This document shows positions 6,994-17,935 of a DNA stretch of 18,796 nt, piece after piece. The stretch lies in assembly GCA_013368325.1 (NCBI GenBank), contig JAACJK010000158.1, positions 1 to 18,796 of the forward strand, given 5' to 3'. How positions within the stretch are numbered: position 1 is the first letter of the stretch; every line of letters starts with the position of its first letter. The notes beneath the pieces were generated by a model. The model ran no database searches. It saw only the letters and a program-made list of their open reading frames with translations, and had not been told where the DNA came from. This DNA is from Ephemerocybe angulata (Eukaryota; Basidiomycota; Agaricomycetes; Agaricales; Psathyrellaceae). Both the position numbers and the translations under genes were made by a program.

Positions 6994-9800
6994 TTAATTA
7001 ACTATAGATTCTATAACCTCAGTTTTAGGACCGTGGCCTTTAACCTTAATTGTGAATAATTCAGACTTTACTATGTAAGGTATCGTATTAATCAATAATC
7101 CTTTACTATTATAAACTAACTTACGCTTATTCGCGTTGATTTGAACCTTATAAGAATGGCTGAGTATTTGAATATTAACAGCTTCTTTATTTTTTGCCCA
7201 TTTATCTTGTTGGATAGATAGGGAGCTGTCTTTATTTAGTATTTCGTAGAAATCATTAAAGGATAAGCCAGTATTATTAGCCACCTTAGAAGAAAGACCC
7301 TTAATTTTAACTACCATTTTTCCGGTTTCTAATTCTAAAACGTATGCCTTGGGGCTTATGAATAAGCCTTTTTAATATTATGCTCTAACTTTAATTGCCC
7401 GATATCACTACCGATTATACCAGGCATTAGAGTGCCCATTTGTTGCGTGTCCTTATCTACTACTATGCTATCGGTATCGGAGTAGAATAATTCCAGGTCA
7501 TCGTTATTTTTGAATTTACTCATAAAAACCCTACCCATAGCCGAAATAGCACTAGAGATAGCCACATTCGTACTAGAATGAATATTCAAGCTATCGAACA
7601 TTCTATCAGTTTGGTCTTGAGTAAACGTCACTAGTGCATGGCTATGGCCTATGGAATTAATAGATTCGATGTTATTTATAGTATTTTTATTAATGATGGT
7701 TAATAACTGGTTAAAACTGTCTTTATTCAAAATCTCGAAGGATTTGAACTGATCCTGCATTCCGAAGCGCCCATATAAGCTATTCATTAATATTTTTGCA
7801 ATGAAGTTCATAGGGTCTGATTTGCTATACTCGGATCTAAGACTGTAAAGTTCTGTAATATAATCCTTGAAAATGTTTGCCTTTTCAGTAAATAATATCC
7901 CACTTAATATTTCAAACTGGTATCCGAATTTCTGAGCATTCTTTATTTCTTCCGAATAAAGGTTAGCATAAAATTCTCCCAGGACCGAGCAAGTACTTTC
8001 TACGCTGTTTATAACAGTTTTTTTCTGTATAATTGGATGTTTCAAGCCTAAAGGAGCCGTAACTTTACAGTAGAAGAAACCTTGCTTATCCGGAAAGTAG
8101 CCTGTAGGGTCACCTTCAAATCTAATTGGATATCCTATAGGCACCTCGACGTTTTGCATGATATAAGGATACAAACTGTTTACATCATAATAGTATAAAT
8201 TATTTCTCGTTGAAACTGAGTCGGGTATAACATTTGTAGGCAAATACATGTCAGTAGCCCCTCCAGTGTAAGATGTTCTGATTTGTTTTTGAAGAGTGCT
8301 CTCAAGAGTAGGTATATTAAGATTTGCCTTAAAATGTGCCCTATAAATTCCAAAAGTTAGACTAGTAATAGTCGGATATTTAGAAATATTAAGTTTCCAT
8401 CTATTTCAAATTAATAAGCCGAACTTTGATAGTACTTCATGTAGAGAGATACAGTCCAGTTGGCAGTACTTAATAGCTTCAGCTTTAAGTATCCAATTAT
8501 TATTGAATTTTGAAGCATAACTATTGTACTCATCCTGTGTAATATCTGGGAAAAATTCAATTGATGGAACAGGTCCAATATAGTCTAAGTTATTTTTGTT
8601 TACAAACCCATGAGGAAAGAAATCCTTTTGTGAATTACCGTTAAATGATTTAGCTAGATCCCTTAGGTTACCTAAAAGGATTTGATAGCTATCCACAAAT
8701 TTTAAAGTTACTGGACCAGAACCGGTTGTTTTTGTGAAATCGAAAGAAATTAATTTGTTATTATTAATTAAAGGAGATACTTTACCATATTCTATCAAGT
8801 AAGGCATTAAGAAAACACTATCAAAGTTAGCTAGGTTATGAATATAAATGTTTTTTCTGTCGTTTTTCTTATGAGTTAGTGTATTTATACAATCAAACAT
8901 CATTTCTTTAACAGAAATGTAATCACTTAAGAAAAAACTTATTTTTGAGGAGCCATCGAAAAAGCTGATTAAGTACGGAACCATTACTTGTTCGCCATTA
9001 TGTTTAGCCTCGATGTAGGTTTCTATATCTAAAGTAAGAAAATCTTTAATGTACTTAGTTTCAGGTTTAATTTTCGAAAGGAACCGTGTAGGTTTCTGTT
9101 CAAAATTTAACTCTTCCTGGTTAGTTATAAGATTACATACATAAATTCTGTCCTTAGCTACTAATCTACTAGGGTCGTCAATTGTTCTTATGAAATAGTT
9201 GTCGTTTATTTGTTTATCAACTATTTTTATTTGTGTTTTTTTTGAATTACCCTTAGGTGTAAATTTAATATTATTAATTATTTTACCATCTACAACAGTA
9301 GGATGTATTTCAAAGAAATTGTTATTGTGAGTAGTCACAATAAATTCAGATCCTTTATCGGTAGTAACTAAATCTGTTAACGGAGTACCAAATTCTAGTG
9401 GATTTAAAGTAATAGGAATCTGATATTTATAATAATTTATTGTGTTAAGATCTCGTTCTTTAATTTCCAATTGATTTTCCTTAGCTAAACCCTTTCTAAT
9501 TCCAAAACTGAATACTACTTTTCTTAATTCAACGTTGTTGTATCCATCTTGTTTTTTATTTAACAAGTCCCATAAATATTGGATGTAGAATTCTAATGAT
9601 TCGTTAGTTTTGTTTAAAAATACCATTTGTCCTAATGTTTTAGGTATATTATCGTTTGTAACTAGTCTGAAAGATACCATTATGTGATGATCGTCTTTAA
9701 TATTGAATACTTCTTTTTCAAAGAAATACTCTACTGCTTTTCTTAACAATTTTTGTCTAAAATTGAATAAGAAATAAAATCGAATGAGAAGTTTTTCCAA
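6994..9800 (-). CDS. dpo: Protein-primed family B DNA polymerase, plasmid type (left copy)
   Basis: Replicative DNA polymerase of linear mitochondrial plasmids (DNA_pol_B_2 type), about 935 residues. The exonuclease motifs are DIET at residues 258-261, HNLANFD at 321-327 and YCQLDC at 445-450. YTGGA at 511-515 is the linker typical of protein-primed enzymes. The polymerase motifs are DVNSLYP at 539-545, KILMNSLYGRFG at 669-680, YSDTDS at 773-778, and a KxKG motif (VVKIKGL) near the C-terminus. Residues 1-250 would hold the terminal-protein-like part. Residue 465 is TGA (8406-8408); the frame continues through YPTITSLTFGIYR, so TGA is read as Trp. One frameshift remains: a run of 5 T at 7369-7373, where the right arm has 6. 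No ATG is near the start; an in-frame TAA lies 12 bases before TTG 9800, so TTG or ATT may start it, or Met41. Leucine and other codons are more varied than in cox3 and nad4, which suggests a plasmid origin. Confidence 0.95.
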
Positions 9801-10090
9801 TTTAATAATTTACCTGTTGCCTTTCTAGCTAATGTTTTTTATATTAAAAAACCTTATCAATTTTTTTTTTACTACAACTGGCCTAGGCCTGGATTAGTAA
9901 GTAACAAAAAAAAATTATAAAGATGTTTTGTCTAATAACTCCGCATCAACTCCTTCTATTCATTCAACACTAAAACTTTTTATAAAAACAAAACAAATAA
10001 ATATTCATTTAAATCCAAATATAATTTATTTTTACTTTTTTTAATCACTTTTTATATAAAAAAAAGTAAAAATAAAAAAGTAAATAACCA
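9801..10090. other. dpo 5' flank, left arm
   Basis: No gene seen. It has an aaccttatcaatttt motif, the perfect 10-bp palindrome GGCCTAGGCC at 9880-9889, a gattagtaagtaac motif, and AT-rich sequence with the hairpin cactttttatat/aaaaaaagt near 10045-10075. A promoter for the divergent dpo copies should lie here. Confidence 0.5.
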
Positions 10091-10161
10091 CTAAGCCAAG
10101 AAGATTTGAACTCCTACAAATTCCTCATCAAGAAATCATTCTACCATTAAATATAGGCTTC
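10091..10161 (-). tRNA. tRNA-like sequence, possibly tRNA-Ile (GAT)
   Basis: On the minus strand a T arm AGGAG-TTCAAAT-CTTCT and an anticodon arm ATTTC-TTGATGA-GGAAT can be drawn. The D arm is ATTT/GAAT with AATGGTA between. The acceptor GAAGCCT/TGGCTTA has mismatches at both ends, and G37 is unusual for an Ile tRNA. The copy in the right arm is shortened and altered in the D and anticodon arms. It is either a true tRNA with read errors or a decayed one. Confidence 0.4.
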
Positions 10162-10540
10162 TATTACTTTTGTTCTTAGTCAGTAATTTTTGTTTTAGTC
10201 GCCAAGTAAAAAAAAAAAAAAAAAAAAAAATAAAGGATTAGGTTATATTTTTTTTGTAACAAATAAAAAAAAAATTAGAATGGCAGTTGACTTTTTTATA
10301 TAAAAAAGTGATAAAATTGATTATAGTGATACAAGATATTAAAAATCAACACTATCTTTGAAACAATAAAAAAACTAACTTAATACACTCTAAGAGAATG
10401 ATTACAATTTAAATCCAAAGTATATTTTAATTTGATCACTATAATCTTTATCACTTTTTTATATGTAACTGATAATTTTTTTTGTATTTGTTACAAAAAA
10501 AAAACTGAACAAACAAAAAAATAAAAAACACTATTAATCT

Positions 10541-10574
<34 letters not shown>
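10162..10574. other. Asymmetric centre of the palindrome
   Basis: The two arms match up to gattatagtgat (10319-10330) and atcactataatc (10435-10446), leaving an unpaired 104-base centre, 10331-10434, with no recognised gene. Beside it the arms are only loosely alike. A run of 23 A (10208-10230) and a run of 27 A (10548-10574) lie on the same strand, whereas mirror symmetry would require T on one side. Confidence 0.7.
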
Positions 10575-10577
<3 letters not shown>

Positions 10578-10632
10578 ATATAATTTAATGTTCTTGATCA
10601 AGAATTTGTAGGATTCAAATCTTCTGGCTTAT
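10575..10632 (+). pseudogene. Degraded right copy of the tRNA-like sequence
   Basis: Matches the left tRNA-like sequence through gaatttgtagg, attcaaatcttc and ggctta, but lacks about 10 bases of the D arm and single bases in the T and acceptor arms. Its middle is the self-complementary TTCTTGATCAAGAA. It cannot form a normal tRNA as written. Confidence 0.5.
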
Positions 10633-10919
10633 GGTTATTTACTTTTTTATTTTTTTTTTTTTATATAAAAAAGTGAATTAAAAAAAAGTAAAAATAAAAT
10701 TATATTGGATTTAAAATGAATATTTATTTGTTTGTTTTATAAAAGTTTTAGTGTTGAATGAATAGAAGGAGTTGATGCGGAGTTATTAGACAAAACATCT
10801 TATAATTTTTTTTTGTTACTTACTAATCCAGGCCTAGGCCATTGTAGTAAAAAAAAAAATTGATAAGGTTTTTTAATATAAAAAACATTAGCTAGAAAGG
10901 CAACAGGTAAATTATTAAA
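10633..10919. other. dpo 5' flank, right arm
   Basis: Mirror of 9801-10090, including the GGCCTAGGCC palindrome near 10832. No gene seen. Confidence 0.6.
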
Positions 10920-13720
10920 TTGGAAAAACTTCTCATTCGATTTTATTTCTTATTCAATTTTAGACAAAAATTGTTAAGAAAAGCAGTAGAGTATTTCTTT
11001 GAAAAAGAAGTATTCAATATTAAAGACGATCATCACATAATGGTATCTTTCAGACTAGTTACAAACGATAATATACCTAAACATTAGGACAAATGGTATT
11101 TTTAAACAAAACTAACGAATCATTAGAATTCTACATCCAATATTTATGGGACTTGTTAAATAAAAACAAGATGGATACAACAACGTTGAATTAAGAAAAG
11201 TAGTATTCAGTTTTGGAATTAGAAAGGGTTTAGCTAAGGAAAATCAATTGGAAATTAAAGAACGAGATCTTAACACAATAATTATTATAAATATCAGATT
11301 CCTATTACTTTAAATCCACTAGAATTTGGTACTCCGTTAACAGATTTAGTTACTACCGATAAAGGATCTGAATTTATTGTGACTACTCACAATAACAATT
11401 TCTTTGAAATACATCCTACTGTTGTAGATGGTAAAATAATTAATAATATTAAATTTACACCTAAGGGTAATTCAAAAAAAACACAAATAAAAATAGTTGA
11501 TAAACAAATAAACGACAACTATTTCATAAGAACAATTGACGACCCTAGTAGATTAGTAGCTAAGGACAGAATTTATGTATGTAATCTTATAACTAACCAG
11601 GAAGAGTTAAATTTTGAACAGAAACCTACACGGTTCCTTTCGAAAATTAAACCTGAAACTAAGTACATTAAAGATTTTCTTACTTTAGATATAGAAACCT
11701 ACATCGAGGCTAAACATAATGGCGAACAAGTAATGGTTCCGTACTTAATCAGCTTTTTCGATGGCTCCTCAAAAATAAGTTTTTTCTTAAGTGATTACAT
11801 TTCTGTTAAAGAAATGATGTTTGATTGTATAAATACACTAACTCATAAGAAAAACGACAGAAAAACATTTATATTCATAACCTAGCTAACTTTGATAGTG
11901 TTTTCTTAATGCCTTACTTGATAGAATATGGTAAAGTATCTCCTTTAATTAATAATAACAAATTAATTTCTTTCGATTTCACAAAAACAACCGGTTCTGG
12001 TCCAGTAACTTTAAAATTTGTGGATAGCTATCAAATCCTTTTAGGTAACCTAAGGGATCTAGCTAAATCATTTAACGGTAATTCACAAAAGGATTCTTTC
12101 CTCATGGGTTTGTAAACAAAAATAACTTAGACTATATTGGACCTGTTCCATCAATTGAATTTTTCCCAGATATTACACAGGATGAGTACAATAGTTATGC
12201 TTCAAAATTCAATAATAATTGGATACTTAAAGCTGAAGCTATTAAGTACTGCCAACTGGACTGTATCTCTCTACATGAAGTACTATCAAAGTTCGGCTTA
12301 TTAATTTGAAATAGATGGAAACTTAATATTTCTAAATATCCGACTATTACTAGTCTAACTTTTGGAATTTATAGGGCACATTTTAAGGCAAATCTTAATA
12401 TACCTACTCTTGAGAGCACTCTTCAAAAACAAATCAGAACATCTTACACTGGAGGGGCTACTGACATGTATTTGCCTACAAATGTTATACCCGACTCAGT
12501 TTCAACGAGAAATAATTTATACTATTATGATGTAAACAGTTTGTATCCTTATATCATGCAAAACGTCGAGGTGCCTATAGGATATCCAATTAGATTTGAA
12601 GGTGACCCTACAGGCTACTTTCCGGATAAGCAAGGTTTCTTCTACTGTAAAGTTACGGCTCCTTTAGGCTTGAAACATCCAATTATACAGAAAAAAACTG
12701 TTATAAACAGCGTAGAAAGTACTTGCTCGGTCCTGGGAGAATTTTATGCTAACCTTTATTCGGAAGAAATAAAGAATGCTCAGAAATTCGGATACCAGTT
12801 TGAAATATTAAGTGGGATATTATTTACTGAAAAGGCAAACATTTTCAAGGATTATATTACAGAACTTTACAGTCTTAGATCCGAGTATAGCAAATCAGAC
12901 CCTATGAACTTCATTGCAAAAATATTAATGAATAGCTTATATGGGCGCTTCGGAATGCAGGATCAGTTCAAATCCTTCGAGATTTTGAATAAAGACAGTT
13001 TTAACCAGTTATTAACCATCATTAATAAAATACTATAAATAACATCGAATCTATTAATTCCATAGGCCATAGCCATGCACTAGTGACGTTTACTCAAGAC
13101 CAAACTGATAGAATGTTCGATAGCTTGAATATTCATTCTAGTACGAATGTGGCTATCTCTAGTGCTATTTCGGCTATGGGTAGGGTTTTTATGAGTAAAT
13201 TCAAAAATAACGATGACCTGGAATTATTCTACTCCGATACCGATAGCATAGTAGTAGATAAGGACACGCAACAAATGGGCACTCTAATGCCTGGTATAAT
13301 CGGTAGTGATATCGGGCAATTAAAGTTAGAGCATAATATTAAAAAAGGCTTATTCATAAGCCCAAGGCATACGTTTTAGAATTAGAAACCGGAAAAATGG
13401 TAGTTAAAATTAAGGGTCTTTCTTCTAAGGTGGCTAATAATACTGGCTTATCCTTTAATGATTTCTACGAAATACTAAATAAAGACAGCTCCCTATCTAT
13501 CCAACAAGATAAATGGGCAAAAAATAAAGAAGCTGTTAATATTCAAATACTCAGCCATTCTTATAAGGTTCAAATCAACGCGAATAAGCGTAAGTTAGTT
13601 TATAATAGTAAAGGATTATTGATTAATACGATACCTTACATAGTAAAGTCTGAATTATTCACAATTAAGGTTAAAGGCCACGGTCCTAAAACTGAGGTTA
13701 TAGAATCTATAGTTAATTAA
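10920..13720 (+). CDS. dpo: Plasmid-type DNA polymerase, right copy with about seven frameshifts
   Basis: Second copy of the protein-primed family B polymerase, pointing away from the apex. All motifs are present (DIET, NLANFD region, YTGG, DVNSLYP, KILMNSLYGRFG, YSDTDS, VVKIKGL), and the in-frame TGA at 12307-12309 is conserved. Compared with the left copy, single bases are missing near 11080, 11163, 11280, 11866, 12093, 13027 and 13361. All lie in homopolymers, of A in most cases, T at 12093 and C at 13361. At the one place where the left copy is broken (5 A on the coding strand) this copy has 6 A and is in frame. It is therefore probably an intact gene badly read; a decayed duplicate is the alternative. 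Confidence 0.9.
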
Positions 13721-14849
13721 CCCTAACCCCACCCTCTCCTCCTCAGCTTTAATTTGAATAAAACTCGCGGGAATTATAAAACTTGCGGGTATTATAAAGA
13801 TTTGTTTAATTATCCTTAAGGGAAGAGATCGAAATTAGAGAAATGGGATTTAAATGATAGTGAGAGTATTTTAGAGAGTTGTTTATTTTTTAAAATAAAA
13901 ATAAACGGGTAGGTACGGACTAAGTCCTGCCCTACATTTTTTATTTAACAAGGCATATTTAGTCTCATGCTAGTATCTTAACAGGGTCATGTATAAAAGT
14001 TTTGAAGATCTTTCATAAACGTTTTTTGTATTTTTTGACAAAAATTTAATACGTTTTATTTTGAAGAAATAAGAATGGCTGGATCTAAAGGTCAATTATT
14101 TAGAAAATAGCAGTAAAATACAAATATGGAGCTATATTACTACTACTAAAAATTATTAAATATTATAATTCTTAATTTAGGCTTCCTCCTAAATAGAGTA
14201 AATAATATTTGGGCTATGCCCTATATTTAATAATTATGATTCTGATATTGATATTGATATATTTTATATCATATTATTTATATTATTGAGAAGAATCCGG
14301 AAGTGAAGTGTATAAAGGGTAGGGATTGACGGTATTAGCGTCAATCTTGCCCTAAAAGATTATAATAGAAAACTATAAGCAATATTTAGTAATTGGACTT
14401 AAATAAACAAAATATTTTAAGAAATAATATAGGAAATATATTCTAAAAATTATTAAATGTTCTAATTCAGGCCTAATTTTTTTCAAAAAAAAAAAAATAA
14501 GCCCAACTAATCAATTTTGTATGAAAAAAATTGATAATAGTTATTTTTTTTTAGGACAATAATAATTAAAAATTTCTATCTTTACTTATCCTTATAAAAT
14601 TATATAATATATTAATTTTTTTCCTTTGACTTTCCTTCATTAATTCCTTTCTATTACTTATTTTTTTTTTGTTAAAAAAATAAAGCTTTTGTCTTAAGAT
14701 AATAATGTTAGTTTTAGCTATTCTTAAATATAATCTCTTTTAAATAAAAAAAAAATTAGCCTGTTGACTTTTTTACAGTTATTTTTTTTTTAAAAAAAAT
14801 AACTGGATTAGTAAGTGATAAAGGGGCTATCACTTTTTTAAGTCAATGA
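13721..14849. other. dpo-nad4 spacer, right arm
   Basis: Mirror of 5870-6993. It opens with a C-rich tract just after the dpo stop (ccctaaccccaccctctcc), then the 18-bp tandem pair, the GC hairpins and finally the AT-rich hairpin repeats. No gene recognised. Confidence 0.6.
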
Positions 14850-16318
14850 TTAAATATAAAGTAATTGAGAAACAGATAAATGTAAAGAATCTAATAAAAC
14901 ATTAGGGAATAAACCTAAAATAATAGTAGGAATTAATAAAGCTATTAATAAAAAATATTCTCTTCTATTGATATCTTTAACAATTTTTACAAGATGAGGA
15001 GAATAATTACCATAAGATAATCTATTATATAAAAATATAGAATATATAGCTGATAATACTATACCAGTAGCTCCTAAACCAGCAATAATAGGATTTTGTT
15101 GCCAAATTCCTAATAAAGAAAGTTGTTCACCTAAAAAATTTAAAGTTAAAGGAATACCAGTATTAGCTAAAGTAAAAATAAAGAATAAAATAGTAAATAC
15201 AGGCATATAAGTTGTTAAACCTCTTATATATTTAATAATTCTTGTTCCTGTTCTATCATATATTATTCCTCCAACACAAATAAATAAAGCTGGACTAACA
15301 AAACCATGAGCAATACCTAATAATATTGCTCCTTCAATACCTTGTAAAGTATTAGAAAATAAACCTAATACAACTACAGCCATATGAGCTACACTACTAT
15401 AAGCTATTAATCTTTTAGTATCTTGTTGAATTATAGTAGAAAAACTAGCATAAATTAAAGAAATTATAGCAATACTTTGAATTAAAGGACTAAAATAATG
15501 AGTGGCATCAGGTAAAATTTGAATTAATATTCTTAAATAACCATAAGTTGCTAATTTTAAGATTGTTGCTGCTAATAAGATCGATCCTGCTAAAGGTGAA
15601 TCACTATGAGCTTTAGGTAACCATATTATAAATGGATATAATGGTGTTTTAACTGCAAAGCTATAAAGAAACCTAACCATAATAATTTTTGACTCTCTAA
15701 ACTTATTTCAATTAAAGAAATTAATTGGAAATCTGTAGAACCTATATAATTATATATCATTAATATACTTAATAACATTGGTAAACTACCTGCTAATGTA
15801 TATAAAAAAAATAAAAATGCTGATCTAAATCTATCCATTCCATGACCGAATATTATAATTACTATAAATAATATTGGTAATACACTTTCGAAAAAGATAT
15901 AAAATAATAATAAATCTAAAGAAACAAATGCACATATCTGTAAACTTTCTAATAATAATAAAGAAATTAAAAATAATTTTATGGGTAAGGCTGGTGTTTT
16001 CAAGATATTATTATAATTAGATAATATTGCTATAGGACTGATAAAGGTTGTTAATAATAAAAAATATAAAGATATTCCATCTATTCCAAAATTTAGTTGA
16101 CAAAATTGTATTTGAGAGAAAGAAATTGAAGTTAGAAATTGATATTGTGTAGTATTTGAATCAAATTGATACCATATAAATAAGGAGATAAAAAAATTTA
16201 GTATACTCGTTGTTAAAGCTAATTTTTTCATTTGTTGAATACTTCGAGGAGTTGAATCATTCATAGGTAAAATACATAATGAACCTATTATTGGTATTAA
16301 AATTAATATTGTTAACAT
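14850..16318 (-). CDS. nad4: NADH dehydrogenase subunit 4, right copy with one frameshift
   Basis: Second copy of the complex I subunit. The first 220 or so codons from ATG 16318 read through both places where the left copy is broken. One base is then missing at about 15657-15659 (three A here, so TTT on the coding strand, against TTTT at 5058-5061), which shifts the frame in the middle of IAFAVKTPLYPF. The rest, to TAA at 14850, matches the left copy. The two copies thus complement each other's breaks, which points to independent sequence errors. Confidence 0.95.
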
Positions 16319-16802
16319 TGTTATTTTTATTTATTGTTGTTTATTTTTTCACTTTACAGGCCTTATTTTTTTGTAAAAAAAATTAGGCCAGCTGTTACTT
16401 TTTTTTTTATTTATATCACTTTTTTAATCTGTTTACTTTTTATCTTTATCTGGAAAAAAAGTGATAGATTAAAATTAGTAATAAAAAAAAAAAGTTATAA
16501 ATAAAAAAAGTAATTAAAAATAATATATTTATTCAGTTCTATGGACTTACCAGGCTAATTTTGTTTGAATCAATTAAAGAGTTATTTTTTTTTTATCTAA
16601 AAACCCTTATCAATTTTTTTGTTTATTTTACAAAAAAAATTAATTAGTAAGTGATAAAAATAAGCCCAAGTAAAAAAACTGTAGTGATAAAAATTAGCCT
16701 GTACTAATCCTAACTTACCCTTATTTTTTTTTGTTTTCAACCTTAAGGCATTAATTGTTTGACCTACTTTTTTGTTTTATCTGGGCTGATTAAACAAAAG
16801 AA
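16319..16802. other. nad4-trnC spacer, right arm
   Basis: Mirror of 3920-4401, with the same hairpin repeats in inverted order. No gene seen. Confidence 0.6.
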
Positions 16803-16888
16803 AGAGTTAAGAAGGAATCGAACCTTCAGGTTTTTAAACGAGTAAAGACTTTGCAGGTCTTCTACAGAACCATCTGTAAACTTAACCC
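16803..16888 (-). tRNA. trnC: tRNA-Cys (GCA) with a long variable region, right copy
   Basis: Identical in sequence to the left copy, including the 17-base variable region and all stems. Confidence 0.85.
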
Positions 16889-17118
16889 TATTATTGACTT
16901 TTTTTATCTATCACTTTTTTATTAACAATAAAAAAGTAAACAAATAAAAAAAGTGATATAATTACTTAATTTTTTTTGTATTTGTTACAAAAAAAATAAC
17001 TGAACAAAAAAATAAGGGATTCATATTTTTCATATTTTCATATTTTTTCTATTTTATTACTTTTTTTTTTAATTTATATAAAAAAAAAAGTAAACAAAAG
17101 GAAAGGCTTTTTATTTAA
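16889..17118. other. trnC-cox3 spacer, right arm
   Basis: Mirror of 3606-3833, with small differences in A/T runs. No gene seen. Confidence 0.6.
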
Positions 17119-17935
17119 CTAAGTATTACCCCAGAAATACACAGCTACAAATAAGAATAACCAAACAACATCCACAAAGTGCCAATATAAAATACTTGAT
17201 TCAAACCCATTATGGTGTTTATTAGTTAATTGATAATTAATTATTCTTATTAAAGCAACGGCAATAAATATTGTTCCTATTATTACGTGTATTCCATGTA
17301 ACCCTGTTGAAGCAAAGAAAGCTGATCCATATACACCATCTGCAATAGTGAAACCTGCTTCAGAATACTCATAATACTGTAAAGCAGTAAATATTACAGC
17401 TAAAATAATAGTTATTATAACTCCATCTATAGCACCTTTTCTATTTCCAGCTATTAATGCATGATGACCATAAGTTATGAAAGCACCACTTGATAATAAT
17501 AAAAAAGTATTAATAAAGGTATAGCAAAAGGATCTAAAGGTGTGATTCCTATGGGAGGCCACATACCACCTATTTCTATAGCAGGTGATAAACTAGAATG
17601 GAAATAAGCCCAAAATACAGAAATAAAAGCAAAAACTTCACTTACTATAAATAAGATTAAACCTAACATTAATCCATTTTTAACCTCTTGAGTGTGATTA
17701 CCTAAATAAGTTCCTTCTGTTACTACATCTTTAAACCATAATATCATAACATAAGTTGTTAATATGAAACCTATAGTTAATACTATTCCTCCATTATTAT
17801 ATCCGTGCATATATAATACAGCTCCTATTGTTAAATTTAATAAAGAAAAAGAAGTTAATATAGGCCATGGTGAAGGATCTACCAAGTGAAAAGGAAAATG
17901 TTGAAATTTTTTTAAATTGAAATATTATTATTCAT
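17119..17935 (-). CDS. cox3: Cytochrome c oxidase subunit III, right copy with two frameshifts
   Basis: Second cox3 copy. The ATG is at 17933-17935. One base is missing close to the start: three A at 17914-17916 (TTT on the coding strand) against TTTT in the left copy, so the first dozen codons are out of frame with the rest. A second base is missing at about 17509-17511 (TTAATAC on the coding strand against TTAAATAC on the left), which splits LLNTFLLLSSG. Both losses are in short A/T runs, and the left copy is intact at both, so sequence error is the likeliest cause. Confidence 0.95.

Larger units (their letters stand above)
1907..10330 (+). repeat. Left arm of giant inverted repeat (about 8.4 kb)
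   Basis: Every gene and spacer in this interval is found again in reverse complement at 10435-18796. Paired coordinates sum to about 20,703 at the outer end, 20,722 near trnC and cox3, and 20,714 in dpo, so the arms differ by small indels only. Checked anchors include trnM (2051/18657), the cox3 stop (3605/17119), trnC (3834/16888), the nad4 start (4402/16318) and stop (5869/14850), and the dpo end (6994/13720). The innermost clear match is gattatagtgat at 10319-10330. The outer edge at 1907 is set by the end of the window, not by loss of similarity. Confidence 0.97.

Noticed and set aside
6979..6998. Telomere-like ggttagggttaa at the dpo end
   Set aside because: Fewer than two imperfect units, overlapping the dpo stop codon, and internal; no repeat array.
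10331..10434. Possible sequencing adapter or tRNA in the 104-base centre
   Set aside because: It is AT-rich like the rest and I see no adapter-like sequence; no convincing T loop or cloverleaf could be drawn.
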